Of a DNA stretch of 64,000 bases, positions 32,611 through 43,290 are shown piece by piece. The notes under the pieces were generated by a model. The model searched no databases. It saw nothing but the letters and a program-made list of their open reading frames with translations, and had not been told where the DNA came from. This stretch comes from Pyropia haitanensis (taxonomy: Eukaryota; Rhodophyta; Bangiophyceae; Bangiales; Bangiaceae), in assembly GCA_008729055.1 (NCBI GenBank), contig SDUX01000007.1, positions 3,974,090 to 4,038,089 on the forward strand. The letters are read 5' to 3'. Position 1 is the stretch's first letter. Each line of letters begins with the position of its first letter. A program made the translations under genes and the position numbers.

Positions 32611-34919
32611 AGGGCCACCGCGTGAGCAGATAAACTAATTATATTCCTTCATCGTCCGGCATGGCGCCGTTGTAGTGCATCGTCTCAACCGGTTTTGATT
32701 CGTGGTGCCTCTGTTTGACAGGGCAGTGCACGTTGGCCATCGGCCGGACGCACCGTGGCCCGCTATTCTCTCACCGCACGAGGCGAGCGGCATGCCGCTT
32801 TGAACAGCGTCTGTGCCGTACGGACGCGCGCTCGCGCCAGCTGTGCGCGGGACACCCCTGCATCCCCAGTTCCACCCCCCCCCCGCCCCAGAGGCGGAAG
32901 CAGGTCTTGGCATGAACAGATACACGGAGCGGCGGCGAACTGTTGTGCATGTCGTCCCTCTTTCCATCACCCACCCGCACTACCGTGGCATTGTTGCCCA
33001 GCGGCATTTGCAACGACCGGCGTGCGTGTTGTCTACCGGTCTCGACCTCCCGACCGCTTTCCGGCCGTGAGCCATACCGATGGAGGTGCTCACGGCCCCA
33101 AACCTCCGTCTACCGTCGGCGCGAAGGGCGACACGGCCCGCTGGATGGTCCCTACCCTGTTGTTGACCGTTGAATACTCTGCTGGGGGGCAGCCACCACA
33201 GCCACCAGTTGCGGGGAAGGGGAAGGCGGGGGCCAGCCCGTGTGGCGCGAGCTGCGCGCCCCTACTCAACCCCCCTGGTCAGACGACTCGTGGCGACGCT
33301 CGCCGCCAATGCGGGCGGTCGTCATGGCGGGCTGGCGGGCTTGCAGGGGACGCGGAGAGGGCCCCCTTCGCGCCCGACCACTGGCGGGGTGCCACTCCCC
33401 GCCTTGCTCCCCTACCGCGCCGCCGCGCCCACGCGTTTGGCACGAAGCGTCGCGGCCGCCCAGGCCGACAGATCCCCTTTACCAAAATCGCCCGATCCAC
33501 CAATATCGCCCCGCCGCCTCGGATTGTGGGGCTCCGGCGAAGTGCCATCGGCCGCCGCGTGTCCGCACGTCCCCCCCCACCCCCCCGCGGATTCCCCCCG
33601 CCAAACGCCTCCCCAAACCCCCTGCGGACATCTCCCCCCAGAACTCTCCCTGGCCCCGCGCCGCCCGCGGCGGCAGACAGGAGCGGGCCAGGAGCGGCGG
33701 CCCGACGGAAGCCCCCCCGCCCCCGGGGCCGCCGCGGCCCGCGACCACACCGCCTCCGCTACCGCGGCCAGGTAGCCCCCACCCCAGAGGCCGCGGCCGC
33801 CCGCACCTAGCGCCAGCCGTCGTCACCAACACGACCACCCCGGCCGGGCCGCGTCGGGTCTCATGCGATCATCGTCCATGATGGACGCCCGCGACGCACC
33901 GGGAAGCCGGGAGTGGGGGAGGACGGAGCGGGCGGCCAGCAGACGGGACTCGCGCCAGAGCGGCGGGCCGCCACCACATGAAGAGCGCCGCGGCCTCCGA
34001 AGGCATCGCGACGAGGCACCGCGAGTGAAGCGCACTCTCACGCTCAGCTAAAAGTACCTGTTTGTGGGCATCTGGGGTGATACTCTATGAAGCAGCATGG
34101 AGTCCAGCAGCTCAACACACAAATGAACGTGCTTAAACAGGAAAAAACATAGCGCATAATGTGATATATATAGGCTTCCTCTGTTTCTCGTGAGTCAGTC
34201 TGTCACCAGGTACCCAATTGTGCCTGTCTTGCGCGTCTTTTTGCGCTGTCTCTCGGTATTGTGGAGGACTTTCAACCAATGAGATGCATCCGTTCTCATC
34301 CAGAATACCGCCCTTATCAGGGCATGCGTTGCGGACGTGTGGCACCTCCTGCATCTGTCTCAGGGCACAGCTAAAAATGTGGACAATCGTCGATATTCGT
34401 ATAGATGGTCACATAAATAGACATTCAATGATTGGTCAGTCTCACAGGCACTTTCATTAATGTATTTGATAGTTCTCGCCACAGGGCAAGTTCTCCTTTT
34501 CGGGCACATAATTTAAATAAGTTTAAATGGAGGCCCTGTGGCGATCGCAGGTGGTTGGGTGGTGATTTTTCCACTTTGGGTCGTACCCTATCCTAAAGAC
34601 TAGGGACCTTTTGGGACCTTCCAGAGGCATCTTTCTTCTCGCAAGTCAAGAGCACTCGTTGAACACCGCGAAGCAGACGATGCGGGTACGCCCTTCCCCG
34701 CCAAGCCACCCACCTCGCCCGCAGCGCTGGGCAACTGGACGCTGCCACCGGGCGGACCCCCTTTTTTTGGCAACAGTCGCGCGCCCCTGCTCTTTGCTGT
34801 GGACTGCCAGCTCTTTCCCGACCCTGCTCGCCGGCCGTGGCTGAGTTTGCTCGCGCCTCGTCCATCCTTCCGCCCCTCCTCTCTCCCCCAGCGCTCCTCC
34901 TACCGCCCTTCCCTTTGTC
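32611..34919. other. Intergenic, with a lower-GC block carrying a nested inverted repeat
   Basis: 32640-34040 is G/C-rich with meaningless open frames. The interval ~34040-34600 is notably A/T-rich and contains a nested palindrome (listed separately). The last ~300 nt, pyrimidine-rich, is probably the promoter and 5' UTR of the GNL1-type gene at 34920. Confidence 0.5.
34477..34543. repeat. Nested inverted repeat in an A/T-rich block
   Basis: CGCCACAGGGC at 34477-34487 is perfectly mirrored by GCCCTGTGGCG at 34533-34543. Inside lies a second perfect pair, ATTTAAA (34511-34517) and TTTAAAT (34522-34528), around a 4-nt loop. It could be a small transposon relic or a structured RNA; nothing shows which. 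Confidence 0.75.
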
Positions 34920-36001
34920 ATGGGCAAGCGCCCATTCTCCTCCAAGAAGAAAAAGGCACAGCTGCAGGCGCGGCGGGCACGTCCCTCATCGAATGACGGC
35001 GGGGCCGCCCCCCCCGTGCCGCCCAAGGGCACGACCACGCCGGCAACCAGGGGAACTGGCGGCGGCGGCGGCCCCCCCCCCGGTGCTGCCTCCCGCAAGC
35101 ACCGGTACCGCCTGCAGCTGGGCTCGGCGGCGGAGGAGGGCGGCGCGGTCGCCGCGGCGGCGGCGGCCGCCGCCACGGCCGCCGCGCGTGCCGCCGACGC
35201 GGCGGCGGCGGCGGCGGTCATCCCCGCGGCGGGCGCGGCGGCGGGCAGCCCCGCGCGGCCGCCGCTGGTGCTGGGCGTGGAAGACGTGCGGCCGGCGGCG
35301 CTGCGGGGGGAGCTGGGCATGCCCACCCGCCCGGCGTGGGCGTACGGGGACGCCCCGGCGGCGGTGGACGCGCGGGAGCGGGCGTACCTCGCGGGCTGGG
35401 TGGCCCGCGTGGAGGCGACGCTGGACCGCGTGCGGGCGGGGGGGGGCGGCGGCGACGGCGGCAGCGGTGGCGGCGGCAGCGGCGGCGGCAGCGGCGGCAG
35501 CGGCGGCGGCGGCAGCTGCGGCGGCGGCGGCGGCGGCGGTGGCGGTGGTGGCGCCGCCGCCGCGGTCGGTGCTGCGGCGCCCGCCCCCCCCCCGCGGGTG
35601 TGGCACGCGCCCCGCCGCCCCCCAGGCACAGTGACGCGGGTGTGCCCGACGGTGGGGTGGCGCCGCTGGGCTGGTTTGAGCGCAACCCCGAGACGTGGCG
35701 CCAGCTGTGGCGGGTGACGGAGATGGCCGACGTTGTCCTCCTCGTCGCGGACGTGCGCGTCGCGGCGCTGCACTGGGCGCCCAGCCTGGTCGCCGCCGTC
35801 CGCGGGGCGGGCAAGGCGCTGGTGCTGGTGCTGAACAAGGTGGACCTGGTCAGCGGCGCGCTCGCCGCCGCGTGGGTCGACTACTTCCGCACCGTGGGGG
35901 GGGGGGTGCCCGTCGCGTGCTTCTCCGCCTACGCCGAGGCGGTGGAGGAGCGCCGGGAGGCCGAGGCGGCCGCCGAGGCCGTGGCGGGGGGGGGCTCACG
36001 G

Positions 36002-36059
<58 letters not shown>

Positions 36060-36765
36060 AGCAGGGTGCCAAGCGCCGCGCCCGCCGCGTGCGTGGGTGG
36101 GGGGTGAGCGGCCTCATCGATGCCGTTGCGGGCATCCCGGGCCTGACCGACGCCCAACGGGCGGCGGTGGACGGCTGGCGGCGGCGGGTCGAGGCGGGGG
36201 AGGAAGGGGAGTGGTCGGGGTTGGGGCTCGACGCGGACGAGGGGAAGGGCGCACCAGACGATGGAGACGGCGGCGTCAACGCCCCGGGGTCTGGCCCCAC
36301 GCCGGGCGGGGCGGCCGGCGCGGCCGGCGGCGCGCGGGCGCAGCCGCCGGGCCGCCCCCGGGCGGCGCTGACGGTGGGCCTCGTCGGGCACCCCAACGCG
36401 GGCAAGTCCACCCTCCTCAACGCCCTCCTCGGCCGCCACGCGGCGTCCACGTCCCGCACGCCCGGCCACACGACCCACTTCCAGACGCTCTACCTCACCC
36501 GCGCGGTCCTGCTCGCCGACTCGCCCGGCGTGGTGCTGCCGGGCCTCGCCCCGCGCGCGCTGCAGGTCCTCGCTGGCCTCTACCCGGTCGCCCAGCTGCG
36601 CCGGCCGTACGCGGCCGTCGCGTTCCTCGCCACGTACGCGCCGCTGGTGGCGACGCTCCGCCTGGAAGGGGCCGCCGCCGCCGCGCGGGCGTACAATGGG
36701 GAGGACGAGCCGCCGCCGGCGAGCGGCGGCGGTGGCGGCGGAGGTGGCGGCGGCGGCGGAGGTGG

Positions 36766-36797
<32 letters not shown>

Positions 36798-37300
36798 GCG
36801 GCAATGGCGCCGCCGCCGCCGAGCGCTGGACCGCCATGCGCATCTGCGAGGCGTACGCGCTCAAGCGCGGGTACTTTACGGCCAAGGCGGCGCGGCTGGA
36901 CACGTACCGAGCGGCGAATGCGCTGCTGCGGCTGGGCTTGGCGGGGGGGGTGGTACTCGCGACGGTGCCGCCGGGCTGGGAGGGGGGCCCGGGGGGGGCC
37001 GTGCCCCGCGCGGACGGCGTGCGCACCGGCGCGGGCGGCGGCGCTGGGGAGGGGGAGAGTGACGGGCTGGCCAGTGACGACGGCGACGACGGGAGTGAGG
37101 GCGGCAGCGACGGCGGCGACGGCAGTGATGGCAGCGACGGCAGCGATGGCAGCGACGGCAGCGACGGGTCGGGGGAAGGCAGTGCGTCAGCGGGGAGCGA
37201 GAGGTCTGAGGGCAGCGTGGAAGGGACGCGGGCGGGGACGCCCTCGGGCGGGGGCAACCCTTTTGCATTGTTGGCAGCCGATGGCGGAGCGACAGCATAG
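34920..37300 (+). CDS. GNL1: GNL1/HSR1-type circularly permuted GTPase, with apparent 1-nt frame break
   Basis: Starts MGKRPFSSKKKKAQLQ, the GNL1 N-terminus. Other GNL1 landmarks are RPAWAYGD, the block WFERNPETWRQLWRVTEMAD, and the permuted GTPase motifs: G4 NKVD (near 35836) precedes G1 GHPNAGKST (near 36387), then SRTPGHTTHFQT and G3 DSPG. Later come CEAYALKRGYFTAKAARLD, YRAANALLRL and the terminal GGNPFALLAADGG. The 5' part and the 3' part lie in different frames. One extra C in the run at about 35584-35593 joins them into a 793-aa protein; no splice-site pair restores the frame. Insertions are long Gly tracts (35450-35560, 36003-36058, 36722-36800) and a Gly-Ser-Asp tail repeat (37085-37170). 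The family acts in nucleolar or ribosome-related GTPase functions; the exact role of GNL1 is unsettled. Confidence 0.9.
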
Positions 37301-37557
37301 CAATGAGATGCGAACGTTTGAAGATGGCAGGACTCGTGGCGTGTCCTTGCGCATCGAGTGCGCGCGTGCGGGAGGAGGTATGACATAGCGCGGCTCGTGC
37401 TACACACCGAGCATCAGCCAAGAGTTGGGACACTGTGGCGAGTCTCGTCCGGGGCGCTCGAAACGTCGCAGACAGTGATTATTCGGTTATGTTCGGCTCG
37501 GTTATAGCCAATGCGGCTATTACCGTGCCGAACATTCGCGCAAGGCTCATGCTTTGA

Positions 37558-38109
37558 ATGTACCGCGCAAGACTTGATCACGTAAATGGTCATGGAAATG
37601 CCGTCGCAGCTATTCAAGTACTGACGGATCGCCTATTCATTCGGTGGGCAAGCTGGGCTGCATCACTCCCCTGCGTCCCCGTCCCATCGTCACAGCGTTC
37701 ATCCCCACGGATCGACGCCGATTGTTGCTATCTGGCAACTGCGCAAGTAGTCCCTGCGTTTGACAACGCGCACACGGATGTATCTGATGTGGAGGCTCTG
37801 CTGGCCAATACCTCACTTGAGGACGAGTTTGTTGGCGTGAGGGATGAGGACCGCGCACAGGCGGTTCGTCGCTGGCTGGCCGCCGAGGATGATGTGGGAG
37901 CTATGGATGGGACAGTGGACATGGTTTTGAGTTGGGAAGACGACCGCGAATGGGCCGCGCATCTGTTTCTTTGTTCTTTGTCTGGCAGATCACGTCCAAC
38001 AAGTGTCTCTGGTCCTCCTTCCCCAGACCCCTGCCGGTCTGACTTGGTTGACGCGGTGAAGCGTGCCCCCCCGGCGAAGGGCGAACGAAAGTCTTCCAAC
38101 TGCATATGA
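37558..38109 (+). CDS. Hypothetical protein, weak support
   Basis: 183-residue frame in a stretch less GC-rich than its neighbours. The first 60 residues look random. Residues ~75-130 have an acidic, helix-prone composition (DVEALLANTSLEDEFVGV, RDEDRAQAVRRWLAAEDD) that seems protein-like. I recognise no family. It may be a fragment of an older gene or mobile element, and its first part may belong to another exon. Confidence 0.3.
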   Translation: MYRARLDHVNGHGNAVAAIQVLTDRLFIRWASWAASLPCVPVPSSQRSSPRIDADCCYLATAQVVPAFDNAHTDVSDVEALLANTSLEDEFVGVRDEDRAQAVRRWLAAEDDVGAMDGTVDMVLSWEDDREWAAHLFLCSLSGRSRPTSVSGPPSPDPCRSDLVDAVKRAPPAKGERKSSNCI

Positions 38110-38565
38110 ACTACTGTATTTGTGTGTACCGTCGGATCGGAACAGTGCGGTACGTGGTATACGTGGCATGGAACAGGTGTGGGCTACTTCTTCGTGTGAC
38201 CCCCACATATAACCGCGTACGCACTGTACAACAGTTTATTGGCGGATTGCGAATCTTGGCTGCCAACTTGCACATGGCCGCCCGTCTTCTAGGACATCTA
38301 CGAGAGGGGGGGTATGCCATGTGCAAGATGCCCAGACCGTCGCCACCAACGTGTAGTTGTGCCTGAAGGCGCGTTGATGAGCAAATTGCCTGCTCTTTGG
38401 TGGTCACCCCTGTCGCGGTCGTCGCTGTCACCGTCGCCACCGTCCCCGCCGCGGCCACGGCCGCAGTGAGGTGCGTTCGCCCTTTGCCGCCTTTTCTTGT
38501 TTCGCCCTCTCCCCGTCCTTCTCTTCCCCACTTTTCTCCGCGTTGCAACCTCTGCCTACCCCGCG
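38110..38565. other. Short intergenic region
   Basis: Balanced composition at first, then pyrimidine-rich toward the next ATG. No feature recognised. Confidence 0.45.
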
Positions 38566-39373
38566 ATGGCGCGGCGGCTCCCCCCGCCACGTTACGTCCT
38601 CCACCACCTCGGCGGGCGTGCGGTCACCCCCCACCCCCGGCCAGTCCCCCTCCCCCAGCGGCTGTCTGGGCTAGCCTCCCCCCCCCCTCCCCCCCCTCCA
38701 CTCCCGCCTCCCCCTTCCTATCCCCCGCCATCGCCAAGTGGTGGCGCCCCTCCGCCGCGCCCTCCCCCCCGTCCCCGCCTCTCCCCGACGACCCCGCCGC
38801 GCGGGGCCTCCGCGCCTCCCCCGGCGGGCGGCGCCTGGAGCGTGCGCTGCGTACGGCCGCGGCGGCGGCAGAAGTGGCGGCCATTGAAGACGCCGACGAC
38901 CGGGAGCGGGCGGCGTCGCGGGAGGCGTCGCGGCGGGTGTTTGCAGCGTACCGGGCGCTGGGGGGGGTAGTGCCAGACCTGACCTGCCCCCCACCTCGGG
39001 GGGGGAGGGGGGAGGGGGCGCCGCTGTGGCAGCGTCACGGGCGGGGGAAGGGGTGGACCCGCCCTTGGCGCCGCCGCCGGTAGACGCCGCGCCGGTGCGG
39101 CAGGTGCCCGCCGAGGCGGCGCCGGCGTCGGAGGCGGCGCCGTCGACGTCGACGACCGTACAGGCCGTGGGGGTGGCCGCGGCGACGGCGGCGGGTGCGC
39201 CTGCAGCGGTGGCGGCGGTGGGTGGGGCGGGCGCGGTGGCGGCGTCGTCTGAGGACGCGGCGGCGGCGGAGCTGGCGGAGCGGGTGTATGGGGACCGCGT
39301 GCGGGCGGCGCGGGCGGCGTTTGTGGGGGCCTCGCGTCAGCGGCTGTGGCTGCTGAATGAGGGGTGGTTTTGA
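38566..39373 (+). CDS. Hypothetical Pro/Ala-rich protein, two apparent 1-nt frame breaks
   Basis: The ATG at 38566 begins MARRLPPPRYVLHHLGGRAV. After the C-runs around 38680-38705 the protein-like reading moves by one base to a frame reading SPAIAKWWRPSA, then RLERALRTAAAAAEVAAIED, DADDRERAASREASRR and VFAAYRALGGVVPDL. After the G-runs around 38998-39020 it shifts again the same way to a frame ending ELAERVYGDRVRAARAAFVG and LWLLNEGWF. Adding one base at each run gives 269 aa. The basic, acid-poor N-terminus could be an organelle presequence. The helical mid-section and C-terminal helix are protein-like, but I do not recognise the family. Confidence 0.45.
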
Positions 39374-40939
39374 TGGGCGGGCCGGACCTGGTGGGGGGGG
39401 GGGCGGCGGCGGCGGGGGGAGGGGGAGAGCAGAGCGGCCGGCCGCTGCACCTGGCCGTCGGTTGGCAGGCTGGTATGTACTTGCCGCCTACCACGCGGGG
39501 GACAGTTGGGCGAGCCTAGGCGGATGGCGCCGCAGCCCCTGTCTCGTTGAGCCTTTTTGTATCGCTTGGCCACACCCCTCCGGGTGGCGGCGTGAGGGTG
39601 GCGCCCACGGCGGCGGCTACCACGCCCAGTTGCGTTTTGTGGCAATGTATACCAGCCGTAGAGACGGGTCGTCGCCCAGCGCCGCTTCAGTGACTGTCGC
39701 GGTACTGTACAGCGACTGCCGCGGCATCCGGGGCGCATGCCCATAGCGCCATCCTCCAGATGCTTCGCTGTCGCACCGAGACTCTCTTTGTGCCTGTTGT
39801 TGCCACGTGTTTCACCAACGCGTGGTGCTCTCCTTGAACCAACAAGAAGAGGAGTGTACTGTACAATTCCAGCTTGAACAGCGAGATGTGGGGGTGCCTG
39901 CAGCTGCCAGCGGCCGCGGCATCCTCGGCGGCCTTCGCCGTCAATGCGGACGGCCATGATGGCAGCTCAGCCAATCACTGTCCACTGCTCCTGGGGAGCC
40001 CTGGCCAGCCACAAGCCCGCCCGCCTGGCCCAGCTGCCGGGCGGCCGGCCCCAATTTTCGTGCGGCCGTCTTGCGGCAGCCCGCCGCCGCCATAACGCCT
40101 GCTCGGCGCTGCCGGCGGCGCCCCCCCCCAATCGCATCGCAACGGGGGTCGGGGGTGGCCCAATCGGTCCGGCAGGTCCCCCCCCCCCGCTCAGGTGCAG
40201 ATAGGAGGGGGGGTGGTGACGGTGGCTGCTTGCAGACGGGCGGCATTCGTGCGAGCGGCGGGCGCCCCCCCCCCCCCCCCCCCACCCACCGACCGCGCTT
40301 CCGCACGTGCCCCTCGCCGCTTTCGTGCGCGCCGCGCGCCGCCTTGCCCGCGGCGCGTGCTGTGAGCGGGCGGCTAGCGCGTCTGCGGGGGTCGTCTGGG
40401 CCGTCGGGGGAGACCACCGCGGTGGCGTCGTGGCCGCGAGTGGGTATACGTGCCATTGGGCAAGCCGTGTGCGCCGGCTGGGAGCCGTTGAATGTCCCGC
40501 AACGCGCTCCTGCCCATCCACGCCTGCCGCAGTGTGTCCATTGCCGACTCTGGACCATTGGGAGAGCGGCTGAGACTGGCAAGCATCGTCGTTCAAGGTG
40601 TCGTCTCCTTTTGTCTTGTCCACCTTCCCTTCCGCCCTTTCCCCCCTCCTTTTTCCTCTTCCCCTTTCTTTCGACTGGCGTTTCCTCTACCCCTTGACCT
40701 TCCCTTTTTTCCCCTTGTTCCACCACGACCATTTCTCCGCCCCGGTGCTGTGCGACGGCTTGTTCGCTGTCTTGTACTCCTCTTCCTGCACTACCCGCGC
40801 CATCTCTGTCGCGGTCGCTGGGCGGGCCTCGAGACGATCTCCCCCTCGCCCCTCGGGGACGTTTGCACGGCCCCCTTTCCCACCGTGACTCCCCCTGCCG
40901 CCCGTCCTCCCTACTGACTTGCGTGCTCTACGCCTGCCC
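39374..40939. other. Intergenic; contains a C homopolymer of about 19
   Basis: G/C-rich with long G-run near 39390-39425 and a C-run at ~40265-40283. The interval 40590-40900 is strongly pyrimidine-rich and is probably the promoter and 5' UTR of the bZIP gene. Confidence 0.5.
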
Positions 40940-42241
40940 ATGGAGCAACCGCGAGGGCAGCCAGCCGCCGCGGTCACTGCCGAGCCTCCGGCGCCCTTGG
41001 CGTCGGCCGGGTCACTGCCGGCGCCAACGGCGGGTCCCAACCGACCCACCCCCATCCCGTCGCCTTCGCGGTGCGCGGTCGCCTTCCTCACCCACCCGCC
41101 TGCCGCAGGACCCGCGACCGGTGCCGTGCCAGCGTCCCTCGCGGCGCCCTCACCTGTGGTGATGGCCACCTGCACCGCGGGAAGCACCCCCGAGATGGGC
41201 GTAGTCGCGGCGGGCGTTCCCCAACCGCCCTGTAGTCGGCGGTTGCTTCCTCGGCTGGCCCCTCGACCGGCAGCGCTGCCGTTACGGACGGGCGATGGCG
41301 GCACGAGCAGCTGTGACAGTGGAGTTGCCGGCGGCAGGTCAGCTGCGGGGGCGGTAACTCCGTCGGTGGCACCGTGCGGTCGTCGCGCGACGCACGAGGC
41401 CAGCCCTACTCAGCCGCTTGCGTGTGTCGTTCCCCCCACCATTGCCCCCGCCTCTACAACGGCGGCACAGGTTATTTCGCGGGTCCCCGTGCGGCCACCA
41501 TTGATGTGCTCGACTGGCGCTCCTTCCCTCCGCGGCACTTCCCCCCCAGCGACGGCGGCCGCACCTGTGCTGAACCCCGCTTCTCCCCGTTCCGGGTCGG
41601 TTGACAGCTCGCCGCCGTCACCATTGAGCTCGCCTGCGCTGGTGGGCGTCCCCCCCGCCCCCCCCAGCGCTCCGGCGTCTGGTGGGGATGGGGAGGCGGG
41701 TGTCCCCGCCCGCCGCCGTCGTCGCCGTGGGAGCCGGGTGGAGAAGGACACCCCCCCCCGGGAGCTCCGCCGCGTCCTGCGCAACCGGGAGCTGGCGCGG
41801 GTGTCGAATGAAAAACGGCGCGTGCGGCTGGCGTGCATGCAGGATGAGATGGACGCGCTGCGGGCGGCGGTGGCGGCGGCGGCGGCAGAACGTGACGCGG
41901 CGTTGGCGCGGGTGGCGGACCTGGAAGCGGCGCTGCTGCGTCAAGGGGGTGGGCGGCCTTTGCCGCTACCAGCGCCGGTGCCAGCGGCGCCGGCGGGCGC
42001 AGTCACCCCTGTCGCGGTAGTTGGGGACACGCCCGCCCGCGCTCTCCCGCTGCCTCCACCGCCGCTGCCGGCCCAGCCGCTGCCTGCCCAGCAGCCTCTG
42101 CCCGTGGCGGGCATGGGTGCCGGCTACGCCTTCCGGCCGCCACTGCGACCGGCGCAGTGGCCACCGGCATCCATGTCGGTTGCGCCAGCGCGGGCTGGCG
42201 CGCACATGCTATTGCAAGCTGCGGCGGTCGAGATGGCCTGA
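40940..42241 (+). CDS. bZIP-type putative transcription factor with altered basic region
   Basis: Single exon, 433 aa from the ATG at 40940. Residues 1-270 are Pro/Ala/Ser/Thr-rich. The basic region begins in a run RRRRRRGSRVEKD and continues RELRRVLRNRELARVSNEKR. It aligns with the bZIP core N-R-E-S-A-R-x-S-R, starting at N282; the residue at the position of the invariant Arg is N290. A helix follows with hydrophobic residues at heptad spacing (RLACMQDEMDALRAAV; RDAALARVADLEAALL), forming a ~5-heptad coiled coil with Met, Leu, Ala, Ala, Leu at the d positions. The C-terminal ~95 residues are Pro/Ala/Leu-rich. bZIP proteins bind DNA as dimers in the nucleus; the missing Arg may change or weaken site recognition. 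The target and dimer partner are unknown. Confidence 0.8.
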   Translation: MEQPRGQPAAAVTAEPPAPLASAGSLPAPTAGPNRPTPIPSPSRCAVAFLTHPPAAGPATGAVPASLAAPSPVVMATCTAGSTPEMGVVAAGVPQPPCSRRLLPRLAPRPAALPLRTGDGGTSSCDSGVAGGRSAAGAVTPSVAPCGRRATHEASPTQPLACVVPPTIAPASTTAAQVISRVPVRPPLMCSTGAPSLRGTSPPATAAAPVLNPASPRSGSVDSSPPSPLSSPALVGVPPAPPSAPASGGDGEAGVPARRRRRRGSRVEKDTPPRELRRVLRNRELARVSNEKRRVRLACMQDEMDALRAAVAAAAAERDAALARVADLEAALLRQGGGRPLPLPAPVPAAPAGAVTPVAVVGDTPARALPLPPPPLPAQPLPAQQPLPVAGMGAGYAFRPPLRPAQWPPASMSVAPARAGAHMLLQAAAVEMA

Positions 42242-43227
42242 CTGGGGTGTGGGGTGTGGCGGTGGCGTGTGTGTTCATGGCGGCTTTCTTTCGACGTTGG
42301 GGAGCCCCGCGCCTGGCGTGTGCCGTATTGCTTGTGCGGACTCGCACCCACCTGTTGTATTGTTTATAGGCCGCGACAGTTTTTTTTTCTATTTGCTTCC
42401 CTCCTGGCTTGGTGTCGTTGCACGAGTTCCTCAGGTGGACGGCGCGCAGCGCTGAGAGCTGTCGGTCGTGGCTGTGCTGGCGAGGGTGCATGGCAACCCC
42501 TTGGCTTGCCTCCCCACCTGTGTGGTTTCTTCGGCCTCTTACCTCCCAGTTCTCCCCCTACTCCGCTCCCCGGCGCCGGGTTTTCGTGGCCCGCTTTCCC
42601 CTGCCAACGGAGCTACAATGGTCTCCCCTCCCCCAGGACCTAGCGTCAGAGAGCGTCTGCCCTGGGGCCGTGCTGCTGACCCCTGGCTTGCTGCGTGACC
42701 GACCGCGGGGTACACCACGCGGGCAGGGTCACGCCACCACGGCGAAGCCTGGTCGCCCCTGCCCATCCCGATTCGTACTGCAGTTTGCGGGCAGCGTGGA
42801 TGGCTGTCCCCGCTCTCGCCCGCAGTCCCACGCGCCACTGCCCCCAGCACGTCTGCCACGGCGCCTAGAGAGACACAGCGGGGGGCCTCTGTTGAGGTGG
42901 GGTGTTTCCCGACGTGGAAGGTGTTCCTTTGCGTATATAGCTGCCATCACACTTGACGAGACGGAGTCCCGCACGTGTAGGTCACCCCATCGACGCCTGT
43001 GGTCGGGCAGTCACGGCGCTCAATGGAGGGCCCGGTGTGTGTGGCCGCTGTGCACAGAAGGGTTGGGGAGGGCGCACGCTCGCAAGGTCACTGCGTCCAG
43101 CAGAGGGCACCAAGTGTGTGGCCGCTGTGCAGTAGGGGGGGTGGCGCACCCTTGTCATCCCACACCCCGCCGTCTGGCGCACAGCGCCACTTTTGTGACG
43201 ATGACCAGCCGCCCGCCCACCGTCCAC

Positions 43228-43290
43228 CACCGGGAACGCGCAACGCACCGGGAACGTGCAACGCACCGGGAACGCACAACGCACCGAGAC
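43228..43290. repeat. 18-bp tandem repeat, 3.5 copies
   Basis: Units CACCGGGAACGCGCAACG at 43228, 43246 and 43264, with one or two substitutions each, then a half unit at 43282. Confidence 0.9.

Noticed and set aside
34133..34460. Short open frames in the A/T-rich island
   Set aside because: Cys/Ser-rich random-looking peptides without motifs.
35430..35640. Intron removing the Gly-rich part of GNL1
   Set aside because: All GT candidates are in phases that cannot pair with the available AG sites to restore the frame; a one-base deficit in the C-run explains it better.
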